Below, piece after piece: positions 9,922 through 20,329 of a stretch of DNA of 64,000 nucleotides. The stretch lies in assembly GCA_037178625.1 (NCBI GenBank), contig CM074136.1, positions 310,001-374,000 of the forward strand, written 5' to 3'. Under the pieces are notes generated by a model that was not told the DNA's origin, did not search any database, and worked only from the letters and a program-made list of their open reading frames with translations. A program made the position numbers and the translations under genes. Numbering within the stretch: position 1 is the first letter of the stretch; each line of letters begins with the position of its first letter. The DNA comes from Skeletonema tropicum (taxonomy: Eukaryota; Bacillariophyta; Thalassiosirophyceae; Thalassiosirales; Thalassiosiraceae).

Positions 9922-11693
9922 ATGAGCGATAGCGACGATAATAATGATATCACAGGACTCCTCGCGGAAGAGCTGTATGACTATTGCGCTTCTGACTCGC
10001 TTTCAGAGGAAGGCCTGCGTGAGATGTTTCAGCGACACGGATTGACGCCCGATTATTCTTATTATGTGGAAGATTACGATTTCTTCTTTGATGCATGCTA
10101 TAATGAAAGAGTGAACGAGGGAATAATTCGATTCCTCATCCAATTTTTTCCTGCCGCTGCCGGTGCTACTAATCAACATCAACATGGTTGGACACCGCTT
10201 CATCTTGTGTGCGGCAAACCAAACATGACACTCAACATAGTTAAACTACTCATCGATGCAGCTCCCGACTCTGTGCGTACAGTAGACAATGACGGCTGGA
10301 TGCCCCTCCATCATTTGTCCTGTGACAAAGGAGGCGAACACAAATCAAATTTGATAGAAATTTTGAAGCTGCTTGTCGAGAAGTGCCCAGAAGCGCTTCT
10401 GCATGCCACAAATGTAGGCAATCTTCCGATACATCTTGTTTCAATGGCAAAATCTCCCCAGTTTTTTCAACTCCTCATTGATGCAGCTCCCGTCACTGGT
10501 CGCAGTACAGACAATGAGGGTTGGATGCCTCTCCATTATTTATGCAGTAACAGAGAAATTGACGAAGCAGTTGCGTTGGTGGTTTTGAAGCTGCTGCTCC
10601 AGAAGTGTCCTGAGGCAGTGCGACATGCAGATGATGAAGGCTGTCTTCCGATACTTCGTGCTGCAAGGTCGTCAAGATCTCCTGAATTTTACCGGCTATT
10701 GATCGAAGCCTATCCTGGATCGGAGCGGATGAGCAATAATACTGGCAACTTACCTCTTCATTTTGCCTCCTATTTCGGCGATGTTGCCACGGTAGAATGT
10801 TTGTACAAACTTTACCCCGATGACATCAATCATGCACGACATATGGGTTATACCCAATTCACTGTGCTATTTTGGGAGACCATGCGATGGATGTCGTAAA
10901 AATTGTACAATTCCTGCTGGATTGTGATCCCAATGTGAAGCTACAGAAGTTTGAAGGAAAATCTCTGCTTCATTTTGCATGTATCGACGAGTTCAATGAT
11001 TCAAACATTGAGACTGCTCTTGAAATCGTCAAGATTGTTTATGACGCATACCCAGAAGCGATCGAACATGAAGCATTTGCGTTTAGCATTAACGATAGTC
11101 ACTTCCAAGTACGGGCATTTATCAACAGCGAGTTGGTCTATGCTCGTCAAGCCAGAGATCATCGTCTGATGACAACACCTGGTGATAATGGGCAGCTCCC
11201 ACTGCACAAAGCGCTTCAAAATAACGTGACCCTTGGTTCAATCAAGTTGTTGGCGAAAGGCAATCCTTCTGCGATAAGAAGTGTCGATGATTGCGGTGCA
11301 TTTCCCCTACACTTGGCATGTGAGCATCATGATTCTGCTAGAGTTGTGGAATACATGCTGAGCCTTGCTGATATCACACTCAATGCAATTGATGGACAAG
11401 GGAATACCACACTCCATCTTGCTTGCCGCGGTGCCAGACATGAAACCGTATCTCTTCTTTTGGATCAATTCGATGAAGTATCCGTATCAAAACAGAACGC
11501 CGATGAGAAGCTTCCTATTGATCTACTATGGGAAAGCAATGCCGATCGGGAAAGTGTAGAATACACGGAGAGTGTCTATCGGCTTCTGAGGGCATACCCT
11601 GAGATGATGATGGGTAGTGATGCACAGGTGCAATCTGCTCCAGCCTCCTGTCCGAGGCTGGCTGGAAAGAAGAGAAAGTTGGGCGATGAGTAG
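9922..11693 (+). pseudogene. ANK-family gene with one frameshift
   Basis: The ATG at 9922 is chosen because MSDSDDNNDI matches the start of related copies; an earlier in-frame ATG at 9853 lies in the promoter-like block. Leader LSEEGLREMFQRHGLTP is at residues 32-48. ANK motifs follow: TPLHLVC, MPLHHLSC, LPIHLVS, MPLHYLC, LPILRAA, LPLHFAS. A shift at about 10850 breaks the frame; the other frame continues with PIHCAILGD and is open from 10872 to 11693 (LLHFAC, LPLHKALQNN, FPLHLACEH, TTLHLACRGA, LPIDLLWES, tail GKKRKLGDE). A restored length would be about 590 residues. It lies 730 bases downstream of the previous copy. Confidence 0.8.
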
Positions 11694-11819
11694 CAACTCG
11701 TGTCCCTTCACTGCACAGTTAGGGTTAGTAAACAACGCACGACTATACTATTATGTTTCAAAGCAGTCTTTCTCTTCGTTGACCGTTGACTCAATCGGGG
11801 TGGGAATGGGAACACATCC

Positions 11820-11912
11820 CTTCATGCTTCATGAGATCATAGCTATGTTGCTGGAGAAGTATGTTGCAGAATCCGTATCGAAAAGGAAAGCTAACACATT
11901 TTGTGAATTTAA
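11820..11912 (+). pseudogene. Tiny ANK-family fragment
   Basis: About 30 codons: MLHEIIAMLLEKY, then VAESVSKRKA, matching the region before the LPIDLLWES block of the family. It is closest in wording to the fragment at 6815 (HEIIAMLLEKYDAVSVSKR). Sequence on both sides is unrelated. Confidence 0.6.
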
Positions 11913-11940
11913 TAGTATTTATTTGACCCGGAATAAGTAG

Positions 11941-12410
11941 CTCACAGCGTCCACAAGGATGATTCCAATACTTATCACCTAACTCATTTCCCAGAAATAG
12001 CCCTACCACTTAACTACTTCTAAATTGGGAAGCTTTGGCTCCTCGTGCGTTCTCGTTCATCCTCGTTGCTTGTTGCGCGTTTCATTCGTGTTTGCTTCAC
12101 GGTGATCTCTGTCCTCTGCCCGATAGGAGTTGTATTTATGTCACTGGATCGGCTTCTTATGACCACAAATAGCAGTGACGCCACCGAATACGGGTCTTTA
12201 GGTTATTTCTGTAAGAGTCTTCGATCAATTTTGTTCGACACTACTGTGTGTGTGGCTTTAGGTTATTTCTGTGGGTGTCGTGAGTGAAAAAGGGTGAGTA
12301 ATTCGCGGTGGGTTACTCTGCCACAACGTCCAGAGATCTAAGATCCTTCCAAGTATCAACCCGCCGGCCCGCCCTACTTCTCCTCCCAACTTCCATCAAG
12401 ATAGGAGTCT
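11941..12410. other. Non-coding stretch before the MULE
   Basis: No gene is seen. GGTCTTTAGGTTATTTCTGT-type sequence appears twice (about 12193 and 12250), and its core recurs in inverted orientation at about 31466-31486. Confidence 0.4.
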
Positions 12411-12412
12411 AT

Positions 12413-12655
12413 GCCCAGACAGTCTCCGTTCCCGCCACCAATTCGTCGGCCGGGCCCATTTTTTTGAGACCTCCACCATGGCGGCCGCCTGACTAGCCCA
12501 TAACTTTAATTTCTACTATAACGGAGATATATGCTAAACCAATGATGCAGACCTGTAGAGCATTCCTATTATTGGCAGTTCAGGTTCAGTTATTAGGACG
12601 GAGTCCCATTATTTCCAACCCAAAGGTCCGGGTACTGGATTTCTTGTACACAAGA
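12413..12655 (+). repeat. MULE left terminal inverted repeat
   Basis: Two conserved blocks, 12413-12495 and 12562-12655, each found inverted at the other end of the element (17695-17779 and 16368-16463). The left copy has no insertion between the blocks and so shows what the right TIR looked like before it was interrupted. Confidence 0.8.
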
Positions 12656-12759
12656 ACCTCCTCTATTTCAAATCCGCTCCAAGCCAACGGTGAGTTCACT
12701 TCCACGACCTCACCGCACCTCCCACACCCACTACACCTACCACCTACCTACCACCGCAC

Positions 12760-14960
12760 AATGAATGTCACCTTGACAATGGAAGGGCCGTCTCCTATGC
12801 GAAGCGAGCGCAGCGAGCGGAGCATCTCCATGGGGAAGATGAGCCGAGCGGAGCGATACGATGTTCTAAGTGGAGCGTTGCTCTCACAGAGAACTATATT
12901 CAGTCTAAGTCAGATGCGTACAGTGTCGGTCCTAATAAGAAAGATATAAATATAAAGTTTACCGAGGGACTATTGCAGTTTTGCGCTACTTCTTTCTATG
13001 TCCTGAGGTTGTCACTTTCGATGTGACGAGCCATACAAACAAGAATGGGTTCCACTTGTTGACCTTCTCATGCCGCACAAGTGTCGACAAGCAGGTTGTT
13101 TTCTGCCGTGTGTGGTTGCCTGACCAACGACGAGCATCCTTTCGGTATGTGTTTCAGGAAGGCTTGAGGAAAATATTGCCCGCACATGTCTTAGCAAGAG
13201 TTCGCTTCTTAATCTGCGATGGAGATCCACAACAGAATGCGGAGCTTCGAATCGCGATCAAATTGTTATGCCCACACGCTAGAATTGGCGGATGTTCCTT
13301 TCATATGTTCGGAAATGGTTGGAATAGGCATGTGGGTACTACTAACTGGGATACATCACGAAACCCAGCATGGATGACATTTGTGCGACAAATCCATAGC
13401 TGGATGTACTCTTGGACACGGCCGGGTTATTGCCACACTCAAGAGGAGTACGACATCAGCAAGCATTTACTAATTTCATGCCTCACTAGCAAACATGCTC
13501 TGAAGATGGCTGGAAACAGGAAGGATCTTATTGCTAGAGCAATTGCTTTCATCAAGGGATATGTATTCCCAAATGAGGATCTCTACCTGTTCTATCCCAG
13601 GAGTGAAGTCTTCAATCTATGTGTTGCCACAACTTCTGCTCATGAAGGGACAAACCATGGTCTCAAGTCTCATGCTGCAGCCGTAAAAGCAACTCATGCG
13701 ATGAACACAGCTGCCAAGGCTATGTCCATTCAAGATCGTGCAAAGCGGGCAGAATTGGATCAAATAGTGGGCAGAGACTTCCGGAATAGAGACAAGTCTT
13801 CTTGGTCAAATCTTCCGACTGGCCCGCATTTACTGACTTACGCGGAGGGGTTGATGGTCCAATCACATAAGAGAGCGCAACTTTACAAAGTTCGCCGTGT
13901 TGGCAGAAGTCGGTTTCAGGTTGTGTATGTGGGGGAAAATTGTGACCATTCCTTTGTCTCTCGCTATATTGATGATTGGTCGTCCGCCGAGGATGATGAT
14001 GCCACAATTTCATCAGACGACACAAATGGCAAGGGTAGCGAAGAAGAGGATGACATTGGAGGTGCATATTGTCCACGTTTCAGCAGAGCATATACTGTTG
14101 ATTTGAATGAAACCTGCAGTAGCTGTGATTGTTATCACTTTCAGCGAGCTGGATTTCCCTGCCCACATATGAATGCATCGGCAAATGCAGTTTGCGACAC
14201 AAATGGTACAAAGTTCGAAGGATTTGGACATCATAGTGTCAGTGTAAGATGGTGGACAAATTACATGTATTGGGGATATAGGTGTCCAGAATGTCCTGAA
14301 GAAAAAGAGATGCCGAAACTTTTTCATCATCTTGCCAAGAATGATGCTAAGGGGCCGCAGTTTTGCCATGTCATTCCTTCGTCAATGCCGATCAAGCCAC
14401 CCGTTGAACCCTTGCCTGCTGTTGAACGGATCAAGAACTATCCGAAAGCTTCACTGCCCTCTCTCTTGCAACATTACAGGTCTGACAGATTTGATATGTT
14501 GTTGTCAGAAACTCATCTCCCATCTGGGTCTCAAGAATTGGAAGCCTCTGTTGATGATGATTACATTCTTGGTGAAATTGATGTGCTTCGTGCCTCAAGC
14601 GATGGTAACTTTGAAGCCATCATGGATGAATTGAACCAACAAGATACCCATTCTTTGCAAGAAGTCGATTCTACTAGAGATGTACAGGTCGCATTGAAGC
14701 CAGTCTTTAATGAAGCATGTGATCTCCTCAAACAATGCCCTGAAATGGCACCAGAGTTTGAGCGCATGATGAAGTCGTGCATTGCTGACATGCACAAGAA
14801 AATAGCTGCAAAGGAAGCCGCATCTCAAGACTCTTCAACTTCGCCGACGACGGAACCCACTACGGCTGGAAAGAAGAGGTCTTGGAAAGCTGTTACTTCT
14901 AGAGAGTACAATGGGCCACCAAGGGTAAAAGTTGCTAAGAATAGTAAATTTTCAAGTTAG
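12760..14960 (+). pseudogene. MULE transposase with SWIM zinc finger, one frameshift
   Basis: The main frame (about 12939-14960) holds the MULE DDE core: first Asp in TFDVTSHTNKNG (about 13018), second in CDGDPQQNAEL (about 13219), and Glu in AHEGTNHGLKSH (about 13640). A SWIM finger, CDCYHFQRAGFPCPHM, with CxC and CxH at 14129-14170, follows, then a His/Cys-bearing region and a Glu/Ser-rich tail. Upstream, about 12760-13003 reads as protein in another frame (VSYAKRAQRAEHLHGEDE through FTEGLLQFCATSF), which is the missing N-terminal part. A single-base shift near 13000 therefore splits the gene. The catalytic residues look intact, but the gene is probably non-functional unless the shift is a sequencing error. 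The product acts on the TIRs by cut-and-paste transposition. Confidence 0.85.
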
Positions 14961-15210
14961 TGTTGTAATTACGGTGTTGCTGTCCACTTTTGGTGCGTCG
15001 GCGAAATGGGATGCACATGATATGACTTCGGTCCACTAGCGTGCGTCAATACTTGGTACAGCAAGCAACCATCAACTATTTTATTGCAAGTGGCTGCGAC
15101 CTTTGGAGCTGCATGACTAAGTTCGACAACAAAGAAGGCTGCACCTCAAAACTTCGCCGACGTCGGACACTACTACTTCTGGAGAGAAGAGGTCTTGGAG
15201 AGCTGTTACA
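14840..15210 (+). repeat. Partial duplication of the transposase 3' end
   Basis: A block at 14845-14900 (CTTCGCCGACGACGGAAC, AAGAAGAGGTCTTGGAAAG) recurs with changes at 15147-15207 (CTTCGCCGACGTCGGACA, GAAGAGGTCTTGGAGAG), about 300 bases downstream. The second copy is non-coding in the same frame. Confidence 0.55.
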
Positions 15211-16007
15211 GAAATAGTGTCTATTGCAGGTCGGTGGGACGAGTCATCCGCAGTAGGTTTTATCCGACGCATCGGTTGAGACGCCGAAACTTTAACACCC
15301 ACTACTGATGACTCATCTTTCCTCTCGATAATTGACAACGTCTGTAGTCGGAGGAATGTGTATTTCAAAAATGACTTCTTACCTTTTGCCGCCCAAATTC
15401 TTCGCGTGCAGTAATTCGGAATTCATCGAGAACGTCAAGAGTGTCTATTGCAGGTCGGTATGAAGAGTCACGCGCAGTTGGTTTTATTCGACGCATCGGT
15501 TGAGACGCCAAAACTTTAACACCCACTACTGATGACTCATCTTTCTTCTCAACAATGGCCACCCCTTTCGTCTCAAGTCAGTTCTTCTCCATGGAACACC
15601 GTTGGAGCAGGTCAAGAAAATAGCACAGAGAGTAAACAGAAAAGCAGCCCGAGCAGCCTTGAGGAAGCTTGTTGACACAAGTGCAGATAAGCTACCTAGA
15701 TATTCCTTTCTTTTCTAATGCCATCCTTGAAGTGATCACTTGATACTCGAGTGAGTTGTCATTTCTGATTGACCAGAGCCCTCTTCTTCCCTGACAAAAT
15801 ACCGAACCCTTGTTGCACATCAACATCACTTGTATCACCGGGTGATTCTATGTGTCCCAAAGGGGACGAACGTTGAATTCGTTGTGGTGGAAGCGACTCA
15901 TGCTTTAATAGGTCCGTCTTCGTCCTTGCCTTGGCCCTTCGGCATTCAACACAAGCCATGATAGATGGAATAGAGAGAATTACTTTATCCTTCGTCAAAA
16001 GAGACAT
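15117..16007 (-). CDS. Putative MULE accessory gene with duplicated exon, uncertain
   Basis: Three - strand frames between the transposase and the right TIR. 16007-15759 encodes 82 residues starting MSLLTKDKVILS with ACVECRRAKA (one CxxC, not a complete zinc finger). 15562-15365 and 15368-15117 both encode KDESSVVGVKV, ASQPMRRIKPTA and YRPAID, so they are duplicate exons about 230 bases apart. A splice donor GTAAGA follows the first copy (15384) and an acceptor CTACAG precedes the second. How they join the 82-residue piece is unclear. MULEs often carry a second gene; alternatively this is captured host sequence. Confidence 0.35.
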
Positions 16008-16784
16008 GTAAGTGGAAATGTTAGAGCATGGTTGAAGTTAATACGAGTCGGTGGCATGAAAAGAGTTGTTCTCACCAATTAATTTTGGTATTTGTCCGTT
16101 CTGTTCACAGCAGAAAATAATTCCCATCATGCTCCGTTCTTTGACATATCCATAATTTATCATGTCCGTACAGTGTTGACGTTATACATTGCGGATGATG
16201 AGAGGGCAGGTGGAGGCGGCCGGCGGTCCGCAGCGTCTTATCATGGTCAATAGGTAACTCAAGCAGTGTTGTCGATGGGTTGAGCGAGCGAGGTGGTTTC
16301 GGGTTGCTGTTTTATTTGAGTTTTGATGAATTTGGGGTGACCGTTTGCTTTTTGAAAGTTGGATTCTCATTCTTGTGTGCAAGAAATCCAGTACCCGGAC
16401 CTTTGGGTTGGGAATAATGGGACTCCGTCCTAATAACTGAACCTGAACTGCCAATAATAGGAATGTATGAGATCATATGGTATCCAAGAATCGTACTAGA
16501 GCGTCCTTAACTTATTACTTACGCAAAAAACTGAACGAAATGACGTCACTTGTGAGTTGTGGAATTTTTGATGACGTTTTGCGTAAGTAAGACAAGAGAA
16601 ATTGCTGATTTACTTACGCAAAATCGAACTTTTCCGTAAGTAAATAAGACCACTCTTTCACGTAGGAACTAATATATCTCTTTTTTGACATCAAGTAAAT
16701 ACTTTGGCAACAGCCATGGTGAGCAAGTAAGTGCGGTCATTAGGCAAGTTTCGGCAGCAGTATTGACAGCAGCAACCTACTGGC

Positions 16785-17420
16785 GGTGAGCGTGATGGCA
16801 ATGGACTTTTCCGTCATTATAGTAAGTGGAAATGCAAAAACCCCGCAACTGTGAAATTGAGAGTAATAATTAAGGGAATCGTTGATGAATTCAGTGGTGA
16901 AGAGTTCTCTGATCATCCATCCCCAGTGGTAACATTGGCAAGACAGGTTAAAGCAGATATGGTAGCTGCAGAGAGAGACAAAGCCGAAAAGGAGAATGAG
17001 CAGGTAGCGCAGCGTATTCAAAATGAGTCGGCCGAGAGTGAAGTTGGCTGCCGTACCCCAGGTTATGGAGTTAGTGCGCCATCTCTTGACAATCCAGCAA
17101 GGGCATCAGACATTGCTGCCTTAGCTGCGCTTGCACAGCCTACTGGGAGCGTCACCCAAAGTCACGGTGAGTTTTCCTCCTGCATACGACTAATTTTCAG
17201 GCTCATTTATCTTGCTAACACTTTCCCACATGTTATTACATTGCAGCTGTTTCAGCATCAGCTGCGGCTGCTGCAGCATCTGTCGCCACAGTTAGGGAAC
17301 GCCGCTGCAGTTCAAAAATTTTCAAAAAATGGTGGGAGAAATGGTGCCAGAACTTTGGTGCCGGTTGGTCCAAAATTTGCGCGCTCCACAAGGTCACAAA
17401 AACGTCACAACTCATGCGAA
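16785..17420 (+). CDS. Unknown protein of the nested TIR element, one intron
   Basis: Exon 1 (from a stop at about 16770 to 17166) reads QQQPTGGERDGNGLFRHYS, then a basic-aromatic stretch (KWKCKNPATVKLRV), a Glu/Lys/Gln-rich helix and an Ala-rich stretch. A canonical intron, GTGAGT...TTGCAG, at 17167-17246 joins in phase to exon 2, which is Ala-rich and then Trp/Cys-rich (WWEKWCQNFGAGW). The frame stays open past the right TIR to 17644. No recognisable transposase domain or DDE triad is visible. No ATG of good quality opens exon 1, so an upstream exon is probable; a candidate is the ATG near 16715. Unknown family. Confidence 0.45.
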
Positions 17421-17458
17421 CCCAAATTTGTGTAAGTAATAAGTTAAGGACGCTCTAC

Positions 17459-17596
17459 TTATATCTTATTTTCTCGCCGAGATATGCATTTTGGGGTTTA
17501 CTATGGGCATGCCTGCCAAATTTGTCCATCAGTAAAGTTAGACAAGCTCATAGTAAACCCCAAAATGCATATCTCGGCGAGAAAATAAGAAATTAC
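17459..17596. mobile_element. Hairpin (foldback) MITE in the nested element's TIR
   Basis: Two perfect 41-bp inverted arms, 17465-17505 and 17549-17589, around a 43-bp spacer with GGCATGCC. The pre-insertion site can be inferred because the opposite TIR is uninterrupted: CTCT-AGT-ACGATT there, CTCT-ACT-[element]-ACT-ACGATT here. This gives a 3-bp target duplication ACT. Arms with no mismatch mean a recent insertion. Confidence 0.8.
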
Positions 17597-17823
17597 TACG
17601 ATTCTTTGATACCATATGCTCTCCTAAACATACTCTACAGGTAAGTATCAATGGTATAGTATATATCTGCTTCATAATAAAAGTTATCGAGAATAAAATA
17701 TAGGGGCTTATTAGGCGGCCGTCATGGTGGAGGTCTAAAAAAAATGGGCCCGGCCGACGGATTTGAGGTCTGTCTGGGCTTATGTGGAATGTATGTAGTA
17801 GGAGTAGGGAGTATGTAGTAAAC

Positions 17824-19350
17824 AATAATACTCCTTTACAATAATACTCCTATTACTGTCACTACATCAGCCAAAGCGCTGTCGAGGGCATTGCGCAAGT
17901 TTTGCAAATCTGACTCACTTTCAGAGGAAGGCATTAGAGAAATATTTGAGCGACATGAATCATCAAACAATAATTCGATCATCGGTGACAATGAATTCTT
18001 CTTCCGGGCATGCAGCAATAAAGGAGTGACGGAGGGAATAATTAGATGTCTTCTACAATATTTTCCTACCGCTGCCAAACCTATTACTACTCGTAATAAT
18101 AGTCGGTCGCCGCTCCATTACGCATGTGGCAACAAAAGTATGACGCTCAACATAATAAAGCTCTTCATCGACGCAGCTCCCGACTCAGTTCGCAGTGTAA
18201 ACAACAATGGTAGCATGCCTCTACACTGGTTATGTGGTAACAGCAGTATCAACGGAACAACATTAGTAGAAATTGCAGAGCTGCTCATCGAGAAGTACCC
18301 TGAAGCAGTCCAACATGTTAGTAATAATGGCAATCTTCCGATCCATATTGCAGCGAAGGCGGCAAAATCTCCTGAATTTTGCCAAGTGCTAATCGAAGCG
18401 AATCCTGGATCCCAGCGAATAAGTGATATTAACGGTGAACTTCCTCTCCATGTTGCATGTCGTTACAATTCCTTTGCAGCGGTAGAATATTTCTACAAAC
18501 TCGACCCCGATACCATCAATCATGCAACAACAAAAGGATTGTATCCGATTCACTGCGCAATGACACGTATCACGAACAGAAACAGATTAACTGGTACTGT
18601 GGAAATTGTGCAATACCTGCTGGATTGTGATCCCAATGTGAAATTTCAGAATTGGCTTGGGAGAATGTCTCTGCTTCATGTTGCTTTTCGCCTGACAGTT
18701 CATCTTCTGGGGGACAGTAATGATTCAAACACTATCAATGCTGCACTAGAAATTATCAAGACATTGTATGACGCACACCCAGAAGCTATTGAAGATAAGA
18801 GATTTGTGCGAGACACGCGACGTTATCATCAACAAGTACAAACATTTCTCAACAGCGAGTTAGTCTATGCTCGTCAAGCCAAAGATCGAAGTCTCATGAC
18901 AATACCTGATGACAATGGACGTCTCCCACTGCACACAGCGCTTCAAAATAATGTGAGACTTGGTTCAATCAAGTTGTTGGTAAAAGGCAACCCCCACGCT
19001 GTACAGTCTCCTGATACTAATAGTGGTGTGATACCCCTCCACTTGGCATGTGAGCATTATGCTGACTCTGCGCGTATTAGGTACTTGGTAGGACTTGATG
19101 CAACGAGTCTTGAAGTCGTGGATAAGGGCGGGAACACGGCCCTTCATTTTGCATGTTGCGGTGCAAACTATGATGCCATCGCACTCCTTCTAGAAAAGTA
19201 TGATGCAGTATCCACATCGAAACGCCCATATGAAGCTTCCTATTGATCTTCTATGGGAAAGCGATGCCGATCGGGAGAGTGAAGCATACACGGAGAGTGT
19301 CTCCTATCAGCTTCTGAGGGCATACCCTGAGATGGTAATGTATTGATATG
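17824..19350 (+). pseudogene. ANK-family gene beheaded by the MULE, with C-terminal frameshift
   Basis: The reading frame is open from a stop at about 17820, but no ATG precedes the leader. The sequence goes straight from the MULE end to SAKALSRALRKFCKSDSL, where relatives have MNESAKAL. The leader is LSEEGIREIFERHESS, followed by SPLHYACGNKS, MPLHWLCGNSS, LPIHIAAKAA, LPLHVACRYNS, YPIHCAM, LLHVAFRL, RLPLHTALQNN and ALHFACCGA. At about 19225 a shift produces a stop (19244-19246); the other frame continues KLPIDLLWES and TESVSYQLLRAYPEM to about 19345. The 3' flank matches 3310-3440 in inverted orientation. It has lost both its start and its tail and is very likely dead. Confidence 0.8.
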
Positions 19351-20160
19351 ATGCAGAACGAACAATCTACTTCGACATAGGCTGCTTGTCTTGGGAATGA
19401 AAAGACGAGGAAAGTTCTTCGTGACTCTTGCTAGCAGACTCAGTCCACACTTGTCACTGCAGTTAGAGCTATAATCAAATGACTAATAATTATCAATCAT
19501 AAGTGAAAGTGTACGAGTTCATAAGTGTAATAATTGTTACACAGCTGCAGAAAAAATAGGCATCCCTATTCTAAGTCAGGAAGTTCCATCTAAAGTTCCA
19601 TATTGGAACTTCCATAAAGTTATTGTACATGGTTCTTACTCAATGTACCTCTAAAATCGACCAGTAGACGTAGATTTGTTTACGCTTGTCATTGTGGTTG
19701 ATGCTTAGCGTAGCACCTATGAGCCTTTGCTACGAGTTTACGAAGATAGGATTCTGAGGCCGAACGCCAAAAGCTCACTTCTCAATGCGAGCAGTGAGCT
19801 CTTCGATGATGCCATTGTGCTTTGCTAATAAAATCAACGCAATCGACAACGGCAACATTTGTTTTTTCCCACCCTACCCTCCCTAGGGAGTGTCTGTTGA
19901 CAAACATCAGTAGACACTTTCAGGGAGTCTTAGTTTTATCTAACTAGACTCGTAGTGTAAGTAGTAATAGGACAACTGCCAATTTGTGTGCAAATTGACT
20001 GAGTCCCATAAGTACCTACTCTACTCTACATGTTTGTTTGTCTCGTGATCTTCTCTTCTCTCTCACATAGCATAGCCAGTGCGTACACACATTCGAGGCG
20101 CTAGGCGTTTTTCCGCAGGGACGAGGAAAATCTCTCTTCTTATAAACGAGAAAGGCCTAA
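19351..20160. other. Intergenic region between ANK copies
   Basis: A decayed ANK tail and 3' flank at 19375-19530 (GAAAGTGTACGAG). No gene is seen after that. CTCAGTAGACACTTTCAGGG and surrounding AT-rich sequence have no obvious partner in the window. Confidence 0.4.
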
Positions 20161-20329
20161 TTTTTTAGTTGATTTGAAAAAATTTGAATTTCACTGACAC
20201 AAGACAAAGACAGCTACACTTACTTACAACACAACACAAACCTCCACAACTGATATTCAACGTCTGGAATCTGGGCTCCGCTATTACTTCGGCCGATACA
20301 ATACAATACAAATCTATATACATTGCAAG
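20161..20329 (+). promoter_or_regulatory. Upstream region of the 1468-residue ANK gene
   Basis: This copy does not share the GATTCCTACG block. The last bases before the start, TTGCAAGATGAACGAATT, resemble those before the copies at 31552 (ACAAGATGAACGATTC) and 35535 (AGCAAGATGAACGAATC), so there is a second 5' type in the family. No TATA box is evident. Confidence 0.35.

Larger units (their letters stand above)
16466..17631. mobile_element. TIR transposon nested in the MULE right TIR
   Basis: The ends are inverted copies: 16474-16527 (CATATGGTATCCAAGAATCG, then CTAGAGCGTCCTTAACTTAT and TACTTACGC) and 17424-17618 in reverse. The right copy is split by the hairpin element described separately. 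The intact left arm of the host MULE (GTAGAG|CATTCC at about 12557-12567) is the empty site; here the same point reads ...TACATTCC / GTAGAGTA..., consistent with a TA target duplication, as for Tc1/mariner-type elements. The interior contains an intron-bearing ORF (about 16785-17420) and an extra inner GCGTAAGTAA repeat (16580-16640). Confidence 0.75.
12413..17779. mobile_element. Mutator-like (MULE) DNA transposon, nested insertions inside
   Basis: Bounded by long terminal inverted repeats. The left arm runs from GCCCAGACAG (12413) through TCGGCCGGGCCCATTTTTTT, ACCTCCACCATGGCGGCCGCC and onward to about 12655. The right arm reads the same inward from 17779 to about 17632 and, after an interruption, continues at 16463-16368 with the match to left-arm 12562-12655 (TTCAGTTATTAGGACGGAGT, TGGATTTCTTG). 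The interruption is a second element inserted into the right TIR. Inside lie the transposase gene and a - strand accessory region. Long TIRs with a SWIM-finger transposase are the MULE pattern. No 9-11 bp target duplication is convincing at these ends, which suggests age or a slightly wrong boundary. Confidence 0.85.

Noticed and set aside
15930..15965. CVECRRAKA as a fungal-type Zn2Cys6 regulator
   Set aside because: Only one CxxC pair is present; the six-Cys pattern is missing.
16498..17455. AGAGCGTCC termini with ACT duplications as a separate 960-bp element
   Set aside because: The inverted repeat continues outward to CATATGGTATC; the ACT duplication belongs to the hairpin MITE inserted in the right arm.
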